DNA of 10,784 nt, taken from contig JAITPS010000188.1 of assembly GCA_031289325.1 (NCBI GenBank), positions 1-10,784 on the forward strand. Direction: 5' to 3'. This document shows positions 1-6,650 of this stretch, piece by piece. A program made the position numbers and the translations under genes. Source of the DNA: Candidatus Methanovirga meridionalis (GTDB lineage Archaea; Methanobacteriota; Methanobacteria; Methanobacteriales; Methanobacteriaceae). Position 1 is the first letter of the stretch; each line of letters opens with the position of its first letter. Below the pieces are notes generated by a model. That model was not told the DNA's origin and made no database searches. It saw nothing but the letters and a program-made list of their open reading frames with translations.

Positions 1-116
1 TCTATTAAATTATTTAATTTTAAATATTATTCTATTAAATTATTTAATTTTAAATATTATTCTATTAAATTATTTAATTTTAAATATTATTCTATTAAAT
101 TATTTAATTTTAAATT
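1..116. repeat. 30-bp AT-rich tandem array, about 3.9 copies
   Basis: Units start at 1, 31, 61 and 91. The first three are identical and the fourth diverges in its last few bases. Each unit contains TTAAATTATTTAATTTTAAA. The copies are contiguous with no spacers, and the array may extend beyond the left edge. The unit resembles single copies near 3100-3136 and 9262-9287 and an inverted copy near 3820-3850, so it is one module of the repeat family that fills the gene gaps of this window. Confidence 0.95.
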
Positions 117-134
117 TTAAATAATATAAACTTA

Positions 135-495
135 TTTAATTAATATAAATAATTTTTAATTAATATTTTTTAATAATATTTGTTTTTAAAAAAGTTATTT
201 ATTAAGAACTTTATCAAACTCACTATATTTAATTTTAGATATTAATATATAAAAACCTATAATTTTAAATATTAATTTATAAAAATCTATAATTTTAAAT
301 ATTAATTTATAAAAACCTATAATTTTAAATATTAATTTATAAAAACCTATAATTTTAAATATTAATTTATAAAAACCTATAATTTTAAATTTTAAATATA
401 TTTTAATTAATATAACTAATTTTAAATTAATATTTTTTAATAATATTTATTTTTAAAAAGATTATTTATTAAAAATTTTATCAAACCCACTATAT
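135..495. repeat. 94-bp direct duplication (135-228 and 402-495) flanking a 30-bp array
   Basis: Positions 135-228 and 402-495 align without gaps over 94 bp with 7 mismatches. Both end in CACTATAT, preceded by a motif like TTAAGAACTTTATCAAA (203-219). The array at 241-390 lies between them, so the module order is 30-bp array, long module, second 30-bp array, long module. An inverted relative of the long module is visible at about 3201-3311. I see no open reading frame of note here; it is non-coding repeat DNA downstream of the Mur ligase gene. Confidence 0.85.
241..390. repeat. 30-bp tandem array, five copies
   Basis: Five contiguous units start at 241, 271, 301, 331 and 361. Each contains TTATAAAAACCTATAATTTT, with one or two substitutions in the first two copies. 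The unit matches the reverse complement of 3353-3382 at 27 of 30 positions, so the conserved core of the array around 3341-3832 is the same module in the opposite orientation. Confidence 0.95.
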
Positions 496-525
496 AATGT
501 TTTGTAAAATTATTTTCTTTTATAG

Positions 526-567
526 TTTATGACAAGAATGCAAACTTTTATGACAAGAACATGAACT
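526..567. repeat. 21-bp direct repeat, two copies
   Basis: TTTATGACAAGAA begins both 526-546 and 547-567, and the 21-bp units agree at about 18 positions. A weaker start of a third unit follows. This repeat is less AT-rich than the arrays to its left and does not belong to that family. It lies about 85 bp downstream of the Mur ligase stop. The frames here are short, so I do not call a gene. The rest of 496-650 holds only the palindrome at 597-610. Confidence 0.7.
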
Positions 568-596
568 TTCATGGATGTTTATCATTATTTTAGGTT

Positions 597-610
597 TTCT
601 TTATAAAGAA
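597..610 (-). terminator. 14-bp perfect palindrome downstream of the Mur ligase gene
   Basis: TTCTTTATAAAGAA is a perfect palindrome 41 bp past the stop codon at 651. It could form a weak hairpin in the 3' untranslated RNA or be a protein-binding site. No long T tract follows on the minus strand, so the terminator call is weak. Confidence 0.25.
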
Positions 611-650
611 TCTATAACAAAATTATTCTTAACTTTTCCCAAGCTATGAA

Positions 651-2150
651 TTATTTTTTCTCTTTAATAATCTTTAAAATTTCTTCCCCAGGATCCATAC
701 CTTGAGCACCAATAAGTAAAACACTATCATTATTTTTTACATTATTGCATACTTGATTTAAACCATCATACAATTTATCAAAATGAATAAAATCTATTTT
801 ATTTTCATTTAATACTTTAAGAAAAGCAGTTTCTTCATTTAATTTTACAATGTTTAATCCATCAACAACATCAGAACTATTCGATATTATTAATTTAACC
901 TTTAGATTAGCATTTTCAGATGATAAAATTGATTCTGATAATGCTTGGGAATTAAGTTCATTAATTTCAATACCTCGTGAACCTCTAATTGCAGAAACAA
1001 TCCATAATGTATTGTTCTGATTTGGATTTATTTTTGAAATGGCATCAATTGTAGCTTTTATTCCATCAGGGTTATGGGCAAAATCATCTATAATCAATGG
1101 ATTTTCATTTAATTTTGCAAATCTCCTTTTTAAAGGTTTATAAGATTTAACACCTTTTATAATGCAATTTAATGGAATATCTAAGTTAATACATGCAGAA
1201 ATAGCTGCTAAAATATTTTCTATAAAATGTTTACTTTTGAATGGAATTTCATCCACACTTAAAATAGCTTTATCTTTATATGATATGACTTTTTTATAGG
1301 GATCAAAAAATATAATATTCTCTTCTTTTAAATCAGATTCATCGTATGAAAAGTAAAAATCATTAACATTATCATTTTTTAAATCTTTTAAGGATTCTAC
1401 AAGTGGATCATTTTTATTTAAAACAATGGTTCCTTTTTTTGTAGCTTTAACAACTCCAGATATTTCATCGTATATCTCTTCAATTGAATTAACTAAACCA
1501 ATATGATCCATAGCCATATTTGTTACAACTGTAACATCAGGATTAATAGCTTTTGTCATTATGAATGCATGATTTTTCATTAATCTATTGACCCAACCTT
1601 GTACTTCTGAAACTTCAATCACCACATAATCTAATTGTTCATTGCTTTTCCAATGATCAGAAATCATTTTAGAAACCATAGGATCGATTAAAGTATTAAA
1701 TTCAGATTTAGAGTCAGTGTTTGTAAGAACATTCGTACCCATATTGTGTAGTATATGATAAATTAAATGAGCTGTGGTTGATTTACCATTTGTTCCACTA
1801 ACAACAACTTTTTTAGATTTAGCACCGAAAAGATTTAAAGTATAATTTAATGCAACAGCATTGGCATGTTCAATTTCATCAACCACTATAATTGGAAGTT
1901 CAAGTTTTTCAGCTATTTCAATAGAATTTTCAAGGATATTTTCAGTTATAATAGCTAAAACGCCTTTTTCATTAGCTATTTTAACACCTTTTTCATTAAT
2001 CCAATGCCTAATAACTATATCTCCATTTTTAGCACTGTCTAAAACTGTAAATAAACCTAAGAAATCTTTATCAATATTTTCAAAGTTATTTCCAATGACT
2101 CGTCCAGATACAGCTTCAGCAATTGAATTAATACTAAAATTCTTACTCAT
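651..2150 (-). CDS. Mur ligase family protein, probable pseudomurein peptide ligase
   Basis: An ATP-dependent amide ligase of the MurC/D/E/F fold, expected in the cytoplasm adding an amino acid to a nucleotide- or lipid-linked cell-wall peptide precursor. The 499 residues show a MurE/F-like N-terminal domain (about 1-110), the P-loop GTNGKSTT (119-126), the central-domain motif TNMAMDH (210-216), a helix with N312 and AA (308-320), and the C-terminal domain opening with DDFAHNPDG (355-363), which matches the DYAHNPDG type in bacterial MurE. Methanobacteriales use such homologues (pMurC/pMurE) to build pseudomurein; which one this is, and its amino-acid substrate, cannot be read here. The ATG is preceded by GAGGGT five bases away, a strong ribosome site. 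It lies 49 bp after the DUF4234-like gene and may be co-transcribed. Folylpolyglutamate or cyanophycin-type ligase is the main alternative. Confidence 0.87.
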   Translation of the reverse strand: MSKNFSINSIAEAVSGRVIGNNFENIDKDFLGLFTVLDSAKNGDIVIRHWINEKGVKIANEKGVLAIITENILENSIEIAEKLELPIIVVDEIEHANAVALNYTLNLFGAKSKKVVVSGTNGKSTTAHLIYHILHNMGTNVLTNTDSKSEFNTLIDPMVSKMISDHWKSNEQLDYVVIEVSEVQGWVNRLMKNHAFIMTKAINPDVTVVTNMAMDHIGLVNSIEEIYDEISGVVKATKKGTIVLNKNDPLVESLKDLKNDNVNDFYFSYDESDLKEENIIFFDPYKKVISYKDKAILSVDEIPFKSKHFIENILAAISACINLDIPLNCIIKGVKSYKPLKRRFAKLNENPLIIDDFAHNPDGIKATIDAISKINPNQNNTLWIVSAIRGSRGIEINELNSQALSESILSSENANLKVKLIISNSSDVVDGLNIVKLNEETAFLKVLNENKIDFIHFDKLYDGLNQVCNNVKNNDSVLLIGAQGMDPGEEILKIIKEKK

Positions 2151-2199
2151 TCAATACCCTCAAATATTTAATAAGAGTGGTTTAACTTTAATTTAACGA

Positions 2200-2877
2200 T
2201 CAAATAGGATGTCGTATACTAATGGTATAATTCATTAAAAAATAAACAATTAAAATAATTAATACTATTATTGAAAGCCAAACAAAGAATATAATAGCTA
2301 TTTCCGCGGAAGTGAAATTTCTTTGAATAGACAAGCAGTTTTGTTCAAGTTTCCAATATTCATTAAAAGATTCTTGAACATTAATATAAAACCAAATCCC
2401 TAAAGGTGTAAATCCAAATATTATAAATCCTAATATATTCAAAAAAGGTGAATAAGATTCTATACCTTTTTTATTAAGATAATACTTCATCGTATTAATA
2501 AGATCATATAAAACAATGAAATTTCCTAATGGAACAAGAATATAAACTAAAGTTCTAAATTTAACATTTATGTCAAGTTCATGATATTCTTTTAAAAACC
2601 TTATATTTTTATAAAACCAATAGTAACCATAAACTCCAAAACTTAAAATAAAAGATAGTGTTAATCGTCTTAAAGGAATTACATTAGAATATTCCATTTT
2701 AATACTATTTTCTAAGATTTGATTATGATTCTGAAAATAATTATAGTCAGTGTTTGTAGAAAAATCTTGATAATCTAAATCATCACAGCTATTTAAATCA
2801 TTCTCTGAATTTTTATCTAAAATATCATTGAAATCTTCATTATCTAAGAATTTGTATCTAAGTTCATCTGTTTCCAT
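2200..2877 (-). CDS. DUF4234-like four-helix membrane protein
   Basis: A 225-residue integral membrane protein of unknown function. Residues 1-60 are strongly acidic and rich in Asn, with no hydrophobic stretch. Four likely membrane helices follow at about 68-88, 107-128, 144-166 and 191-214. The segment with FGVYGYYWFYKN (80-91) resembles the start of the DUF4234 domain, in which a 'GIYGLYWFYK'-type motif is typical, and FTPLGIWFYIN (156-166) reads like a second half of the same fold. I know of no established activity for this family. The ATG lacks a ribosome-binding site, but TATA-like boxes stand about 24 bases upstream, which fits a leaderless transcript. M61 is an alternative start that would remove the acidic tail, also without a ribosome site. 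The gene precedes the Mur ligase gene by 49 bp, so an envelope role is possible but only inferred. Confidence 0.7.
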   Translation of the reverse strand: METDELRYKFLDNEDFNDILDKNSENDLNSCDDLDYQDFSTNTDYNYFQNHNQILENSIKMEYSNVIPLRRLTLSFILSFGVYGYYWFYKNIRFLKEYHELDINVKFRTLVYILVPLGNFIVLYDLINTMKYYLNKKGIESYSPFLNILGFIIFGFTPLGIWFYINVQESFNEYWKLEQNCLSIQRNFTSAEIAIIFFVWLSIIVLIILIVYFLMNYTISIRHPI

Positions 2878-2895
2878 AGTATCATTGATTTTATT

Positions 2896-2933
2896 AATTT
2901 ATAATTACTTTATAATTACTTTATAATTACTTT
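2896..2933 (-). promoter_or_regulatory. three 11-bp repeats with TATA-like boxes upstream of the DUF4234-like gene
   Basis: The plus-strand unit ATAATTACTTT occurs at 2901-2911, 2912-2922 and 2923-2933. On the minus strand each junction reads TTATAAA, similar to the archaeal TATA element. The box nearest the gene is centred near 2900, about 24 bases before the ATG at 2877, so transcription from it would begin at or next to the start codon. The repeats are seen directly; the promoter role is inferred. Confidence 0.45.
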
Positions 2934-3200
2934 ATTAAATGTTATCCATTCCATGAATTATGATTATTAAAACTATTTATTTTTAAAATAAAATTATTTA
3001 TATTAAAATGACTCTAAGATAAGAAGTTTGATAAAAATAAATATAAAAATAAATTATTAATTTTTTTATGGAAAACTTCTTAAATTTTAAAATGATAATT
3101 TTTTTATTAAATTATTTAAATTATTTAAATTTAAATATCACTTTGTAAAGTCTATAATTTTAAATTTTAAATATATTATTTTTGATAAATTTATTAATAA

Positions 3201-3311
3201 ATATAGTTATTTTGATAAAATTCTTAATAAATAATTTTTTCTTAATAAATAATTTTTTTAAAAATAAATATTATTGAAATATATTACTTAAAAACTATTT
3301 ATATTGATTAA
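3201..3311. repeat. inverted copy of the 94-bp module
   Basis: Read on the reverse strand, this stretch follows the module at 135-228: an ATATAG end, then TTGATAAAATTCTTAATAAA, then the A- and T-rich tail with AAATATTATT and TATTTATATTGATT. It carries an extra insertion of about 17 bp that duplicates CTTAATAAATAATTTTTT. A shorter partial copy, TTTGATAAATTTATTAATAA, lies just before it at 3181-3200. Confidence 0.65.
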
Positions 3312-3340
3312 AAATTACTTATATTAATTAAAATATATTC

Positions 3341-3832
3341 ATAATATTTAAAATTTAAAATTATGGATTTTTATAAATTAAAATTTAAAATTATTTATAT
3401 TAATTAAAAATTAATTATATTAATTAAAAATTAATTAAAAATTAATTATATTGATTAAAAGTTATTTATATTAATTAAAATGTATTTATAATATTTAAAA
3501 TTTAAAATTATGGATTTTTATAAATTAAAATTTAAAATTATTTATATTAATTTAAAATTAATTATATTGATTAAAAGTTATTTATATTGATTAAAAGTTA
3601 CTTATATTAATTAAAATGTATTTATAATATTTAAAATTTAAAATTATGGATTTTTATAAATTAAAATTTAAAATTAATTATATTAATTAAAAATTAATTA
3701 TATTAATTAAAAACTATTTATATTAATTAAAAACTATTTATATTAATTAAAAGTTATTTATATTAATTAAAATGTATTTATAATATTTAAAATTTAAAAT
3801 TATGGATTTTTATAAATTAATATTTAAAATTA
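3341..3832. repeat. four-copy higher-order repeat: 53-bp core plus 20-bp subrepeats
   Basis: A 53-bp core containing AAATTATGGATTTTTATAAA occurs at 3341-3393, 3488-3540, 3624-3676 and 3780-3832, nearly identical each time. Core spacing is 147, 136 and 156 bp. The linkers are runs of a degenerate 20-bp unit built around TTATATTAATTAAAA (for example around 3681-3775), in differing copy number, which explains the unequal spacing. The linkers are related to one another, so this is not a CRISPR array. The core is the inverted form of the 30-bp unit at 241-390. Confidence 0.9.
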
Positions 3833-3848
3833 AATAATTTAATAAAAA

Positions 3849-3896
3849 AATTTATAATTCAAAATTTATAATTCAAAATTTATAATTCAAAATTTA
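3849..3896. repeat. 14-bp tandem repeat, about 3.4 copies
   Basis: AATTTATAATTCAA is repeated at 3849-3862, 3863-3876 and 3877-3890, followed by AATTTA. The array ends inside the right inverted end of the putative element. Confidence 0.95.
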
Positions 3897-3935
3897 AGAA
3901 CTTTTCCAATTGATATAATTGACATTATCACTTTT

Positions 3936-3948
3936 TTGGTCAGACCAA
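3936..3948. promoter_or_regulatory. palindrome TTGGTCAGACCAA
   Basis: Two perfect 6-bp arms, TTGGTC and GACCAA, surround one base. It stands out by its G and C content in an almost pure AT surrounding and lies just outside the right end of the putative element. It has the form of a dimeric regulator's site, but no gene starts nearby: the closest promoter on the minus strand is about 1 kb away. The remainder of 3909-4145 holds T-rich 30-bp repeats and a hairpin, and no gene. Confidence 0.3.
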
Positions 3949-4009
3949 CATCTTTACACTCTCAAAATAGCTATATCTTCAAAACTTTAATTTTTAAAAT
4001 TAGAAAACA

Positions 4010-4099
4010 AAATTTTTGATTTTTAAGGATTAAAAAATGAAATTTTTGATTTTTAAGGATTAGAAAAAATTTTTTATTTATTGAAATTTTTGATTTTAA
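4010..4099. repeat. 30-bp direct repeat, two copies plus a partial third
   Basis: AAATTTTTGATTTTTAAGGA begins at 4010 and again at 4040, a period of 30 bp. A shorter copy, AAATTTTTGATTTTAATTA, begins near 4084. On the minus strand this region, 50-140 bases beyond the DHH gene, contains several runs of six T, so it may also help end transcription. Confidence 0.8.
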
Positions 4100-4124
4100 T
4101 TAGCAAAACATGTTTTTTCTTTAG

Positions 4125-4148
4125 TAATTATCAAATTAAGGATAATTA
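4125..4148 (-). terminator. 8-bp stem-loop overlapping the DHH stop codon
   Basis: TAATTATC (4125-4132) and GATAATTA (4141-4148) form a perfect 8-bp inverted repeat with an 8-base loop. The upstream arm in the transcript includes the TAA stop of the DHH gene. The stem is nearly all A-U, so it would be weak, and the first T-rich runs come 30 to 80 bases later. A terminator or transcript-end protecting hairpin is possible. Confidence 0.35.
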
Positions 4149-6389
4149 GCTTAATTTAGCTATTTTATCTGCAAATCCATTTAATACTTTTTTTGAAAGT
4201 CCTTCAATGAACTTTATTGAACCTGCACACTCATGTCCTCCACCATCAATTCCTGCCTCAGGAACTTCGGTAGTTAAATCCCAAATAATTTCATTGAGAT
4301 TGAAACCAAATCGCTTGTTTACTGCTTCTGTTGCCCTTACAACTCCAAAGTCGGGACCATAAGCAAGGGTCAGAATCGCTTCCTCCTCACCATACTTTTT
4401 CACTACGGCATCATGAACAAATCCACAGGTTTTACCTGGAGCTGGAAATGTGAATCTGTGAGCATACTTCTCAACATCCAACATATTAAATATAATTCCA
4501 TTATTTAATTTACTTTCTTTAAGGTTGGGAAGAGCTGCTTTAAGTTGAGTGTCTACTCGTTTATTGTATTCTTTAAAGAGAGCATTTAATAATTTTTCAT
4601 GCTTATCAAAGTTATCGACATTTAAAATAGTGTCCATTATTCCTCTACCATTCATGAATCTAAGATAATATGCTTCAAAATCTACACATTCAGCTATTTT
4701 TCTTAAATTTTCTTTAGAATATCCTTTTTTGTTAGCTATTTTAATATATTCCTCTGCTTCATTAGAATTCGCATGATCTCCGATTACAGCTATTCCTGGA
4801 AGGTGCTTTATAAGTTCAACCACATCAGGATTTATCATTCTGGCGACTTCAAATCCTAAACATCCTGCTGTTATTTGAGAATCGCCACCAACAAGATAAG
4901 GATTTACATGAACATCAACAAATTCATCCACCTCTACTTTACCATTAATAACTTCTCCTGGGAAGTGATGATCAATAACAACTATTTCAATGTTGTAGAT
5001 TTTTGCTTTCATCAATGCTAAAACATCTTCTTCAGTTGAACCATTATCTAAAAGAATTATTAGTGGTAATTTCTGACCATGTCGCTGCAAATCCTCCAAT
5101 GCAAAAGATAAATCTTTTACAACATCTTCAAGTTCATAAAATGGAGCTTTACTTGGTGCCCTTTTAAAGTAATGCCATTCCGCATCCTTATCAGGATTAA
5201 TTTCATTTAAATAAGGGATAACTGCTTTTTCCATGGCAATTCCAGCACAAATCCCATCAGCATCTGCATGATGTCTTATTAAAATAGATCTTCCATCTAA
5301 AATAGCTCTACGAATAGCTTTTGCAGCTTTCATCATTTTAGGTTTTAATTTTTCTAAAATAGGACTTTCAACAATGAAATCTGTGTCATTTACTTCTGCA
5401 CGTTTATCTAAGGCTTTATCAATGAGTTTCTTTATTTCTTCACCTTCAATATCATCTAAAGCTTCAATTAAAGATGATTCAATTTGAGTTTTACCTCCAT
5501 GTTCACTAAGTTCCCCAATTACCTCAACAAAATCCCCAAGATCAATAGTTGGATAAGCACGAGTACCTGCTTCATCAAATGCAGCAACCCATGTGATACC
5601 TGTTTCATCGGTTATTGTAAATATTGTTGGTCCTGTTGTTTGTTGAATTTGTAATACTTCACCTTGAACCATTATATTTTTTCCAGTTCTAATATTTTCA
5701 AGTGAAGCTATTGTAGACCTTGCTATATCCTTCTTTAAAGTTTTAAGCTTAAATTTACCAACAATAAGACTGTGTTGTAAATCTACTTCTCCTCTATCTT
5801 TTTTTATTTGAGAAACTTTAACAAATATTTCATCTGAAACTTTATATTTTAGATTTCTCTCCCTTAATAAACCCCAAACATCCTTATTTAAACTAACAAA
5901 AACACCATATCTTTCTACTCTACTAACCCTTCCTTTATAGGTCACATTTTTTTCTAAGTCTTCCATTTCTGATAAATTGTCTAAAACATAGATAATTTGT
6001 TCTTCATTTAGGATTTTCTTAATTTTTTCCTCTTCTTCTTTAATTTTTTCATCCTCTTCTTTTTTTATTAATTTAATACACTCACTACATAAATCTAAAT
6101 TTTCTTCAATAGTCTTTCCACATCTACTACAAACATTTAGCTCTCCTGTTCCATCACATACTTCACATTTTCTATATACATCGATTTTTCCTGTCCCATT
6201 GCAAACTTCACAAGGTACATCACTATCATGTTCAAGGTCAAATTTTGCTTTTGCATTACTATTAATTCCTTTAAAATGATTTTTTGTTTCAAATGTGTTT
6301 TCAAATCCTGTTCCATCACATGCCTTACATATTTTTCTTTTAACTACAGTAGATCCTTTTCCATTGCAATTTAAACAATTTTTTTTCAT
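4146..6389 (-). CDS. DHH-family (RecJ-like) phosphoesterase with DnaJ zinc knuckles, S1 and OB domains
   Basis: Probable single-strand nuclease or phosphodiesterase of the archaeal RecJ-like group, 747 residues. In order: four CxxCxGxG knuckles (C5, C21, C60, C75) as in DnaJ; a CxxC pair of zinc-ribbon type (C87/C90, C101/C104); a charged coiled coil (105-130); an S1 RNA-binding domain (147-208); an OB fold (237-310); and the DHH domain with HHADADG (373-379), LLDNGS (446-451), IDHH (472-475) and GDHA (537-540), ending in a DHHA1 domain with GGGHECAG (716-723). All metal-binding motifs are kept, so activity is expected. The zinc and S1/OB modules point to structured nucleic acid, perhaps RNA, as substrate. 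An in-frame GTG at 6422 was rejected: it abuts a TATA box, whereas the chosen ATG has GGGGT seven bases upstream. It is transcribed alone. Archaeal relatives have been linked to replication (GAN/Cdc45-like) and repair, so its exact role stays open. Confidence 0.9.
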   Translation of the reverse strand: MKKNCLNCNGKGSTVVKRKICKACDGTGFENTFETKNHFKGINSNAKAKFDLEHDSDVPCEVCNGTGKIDVYRKCEVCDGTGELNVCSRCGKTIEENLDLCSECIKLIKKEEDEKIKEEEEKIKKILNEEQIIYVLDNLSEMEDLEKNVTYKGRVSRVERYGVFVSLNKDVWGLLRERNLKYKVSDEIFVKVSQIKKDRGEVDLQHSLIVGKFKLKTLKKDIARSTIASLENIRTGKNIMVQGEVLQIQQTTGPTIFTITDETGITWVAAFDEAGTRAYPTIDLGDFVEVIGELSEHGGKTQIESSLIEALDDIEGEEIKKLIDKALDKRAEVNDTDFIVESPILEKLKPKMMKAAKAIRRAILDGRSILIRHHADADGICAGIAMEKAVIPYLNEINPDKDAEWHYFKRAPSKAPFYELEDVVKDLSFALEDLQRHGQKLPLIILLDNGSTEEDVLALMKAKIYNIEIVVIDHHFPGEVINGKVEVDEFVDVHVNPYLVGGDSQITAGCLGFEVARMINPDVVELIKHLPGIAVIGDHANSNEAEEYIKIANKKGYSKENLRKIAECVDFEAYYLRFMNGRGIMDTILNVDNFDKHEKLLNALFKEYNKRVDTQLKAALPNLKESKLNNGIIFNMLDVEKYAHRFTFPAPGKTCGFVHDAVVKKYGEEEAILTLAYGPDFGVVRATEAVNKRFGFNLNEIIWDLTTEVPEAGIDGGGHECAGSIKFIEGLSKKVLNGFADKIAKLS

Positions 6390-6396
6390 TAATTTA

Positions 6397-6400
6397 CCCC
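6397..6400 (-). promoter_or_regulatory. ribosome-binding site of the DHH gene
   Basis: The minus strand reads GGGGTAAATTA before the ATG at 6389. The G run lies seven bases from the start codon, the usual distance, and decides in favour of this start over the GTG at 6422. Confidence 0.6.
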
Positions 6401-6422
6401 ATATTAAATTTATTTGATTCAC

Positions 6423-6430
6423 TATATAAA
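6423..6430 (-). promoter_or_regulatory. TATA box of the DHH gene
   Basis: The minus strand reads TTTATATA, an exact fit to the archaeal TATA consensus, preceded by AGCAACA. Starting about 25 bases downstream gives a transcript beginning near 6401 with a leader of roughly 12 bases that includes the GGGG ribosome site. This agrees with the ATG at 6389. Confidence 0.65.
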
Positions 6431-6561
6431 TGTTGCTAAAGGTTTCCTCAAAACATCACAAATCACCTAAATATTTTCTAAAAAATCATAGTGTTCTGTA
6501 AATTTAATTTTTTGTTATGTTTAATTTAATAAATTACAATAACATTTTATATAGTATTTAT

Positions 6562-6594
6562 TAGCATATTATAACATATATAGCTGTTATGCTA
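6562..6594. other. interrupted inverted repeat between the hydrolase and DHH genes
   Basis: TAGCA (6562-6566) and TAACA pair with TGTTATGCTA (6585-6594), with a 5-base bulge on one side and a TATATAGC loop. It is 57 bp beyond the hydrolase stop and about 130 bp upstream of the DHH TATA box. It could be a transcript-end structure or a regulator's site; the sequence does not decide. Confidence 0.3.
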
Positions 6595-6639
6595 TAATTT
6601 CCAAATGAAGGATTGAAGGTATATTGCCACAATCAAATG

Positions 6640-6646
6640 AAAAAAA
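6640..6646 (-). terminator. T7 tract just past the hydrolase stop
   Basis: On the minus strand the stop TAA is followed by AATATTTTTTTCATTTG, with a run of seven T (6646-6640) about five bases after the stop. Archaeal transcription commonly ends at such T-rich tracts without a hairpin, and the next gene has its own TATA box, so termination here is plausible. Confidence 0.45.
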
Positions 6647-6650
6647 TATT

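Larger units (their letters stand above)
3069..3908. mobile_element. putative MITE-like non-coding element with inverted ends
   Basis: The left end TGGAAAACTTCTTAAATTTT (3069-3088) and the reverse complement of the right end (3889-3908) agree at 19 of 20 positions. The similarity continues imperfectly inward: both ends, read from outside in, have a TTATTAAATTATTTAA-type module and then a CTATAATTTTAAATTTTAAATAT-type module. The interior contains only AT-rich repeats and no transposase or other gene. A third copy of the end, identical over 17 bp to the right end, lies at 9233-9249. No clear target-site duplication is visible. It sits between the DHH gene's stop and the DUF4234-like promoter. 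The repeats and ends are seen; mobility is inferred, and a hairpin-prone repeat cluster is the alternative. Confidence 0.45.

Noticed and set aside
1..390. Possible CRISPR array from evenly spaced 30-bp units
   Set aside because: The units are contiguous, with no unique spacers, no palindromic repeat and no cas genes in the window.
1861..2196. 111-codon open frame on the plus strand
   Set aside because: Antisense to the 5' part of the Mur ligase gene, without a ribosome site or recognisable motif.
3341..3832. Possible CRISPR-like array with 53-bp repeats
   Set aside because: The spacers of 83-103 bp are themselves tandem repeats of one 20-bp unit and related to each other.
4105..4116. Palindrome AAAACATGTTTT after the DHH gene
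   Set aside because: Such short A/T palindromes are expected by chance at this base composition, and it leaves little loop for a hairpin.
6390..6422. In-frame GTG at 6422 as the start of the DHH gene
   Set aside because: It directly abuts the TATA box at 6423-6430, so it would lie upstream of the transcript, and it has no ribosome site; the ATG at 6389 has one.
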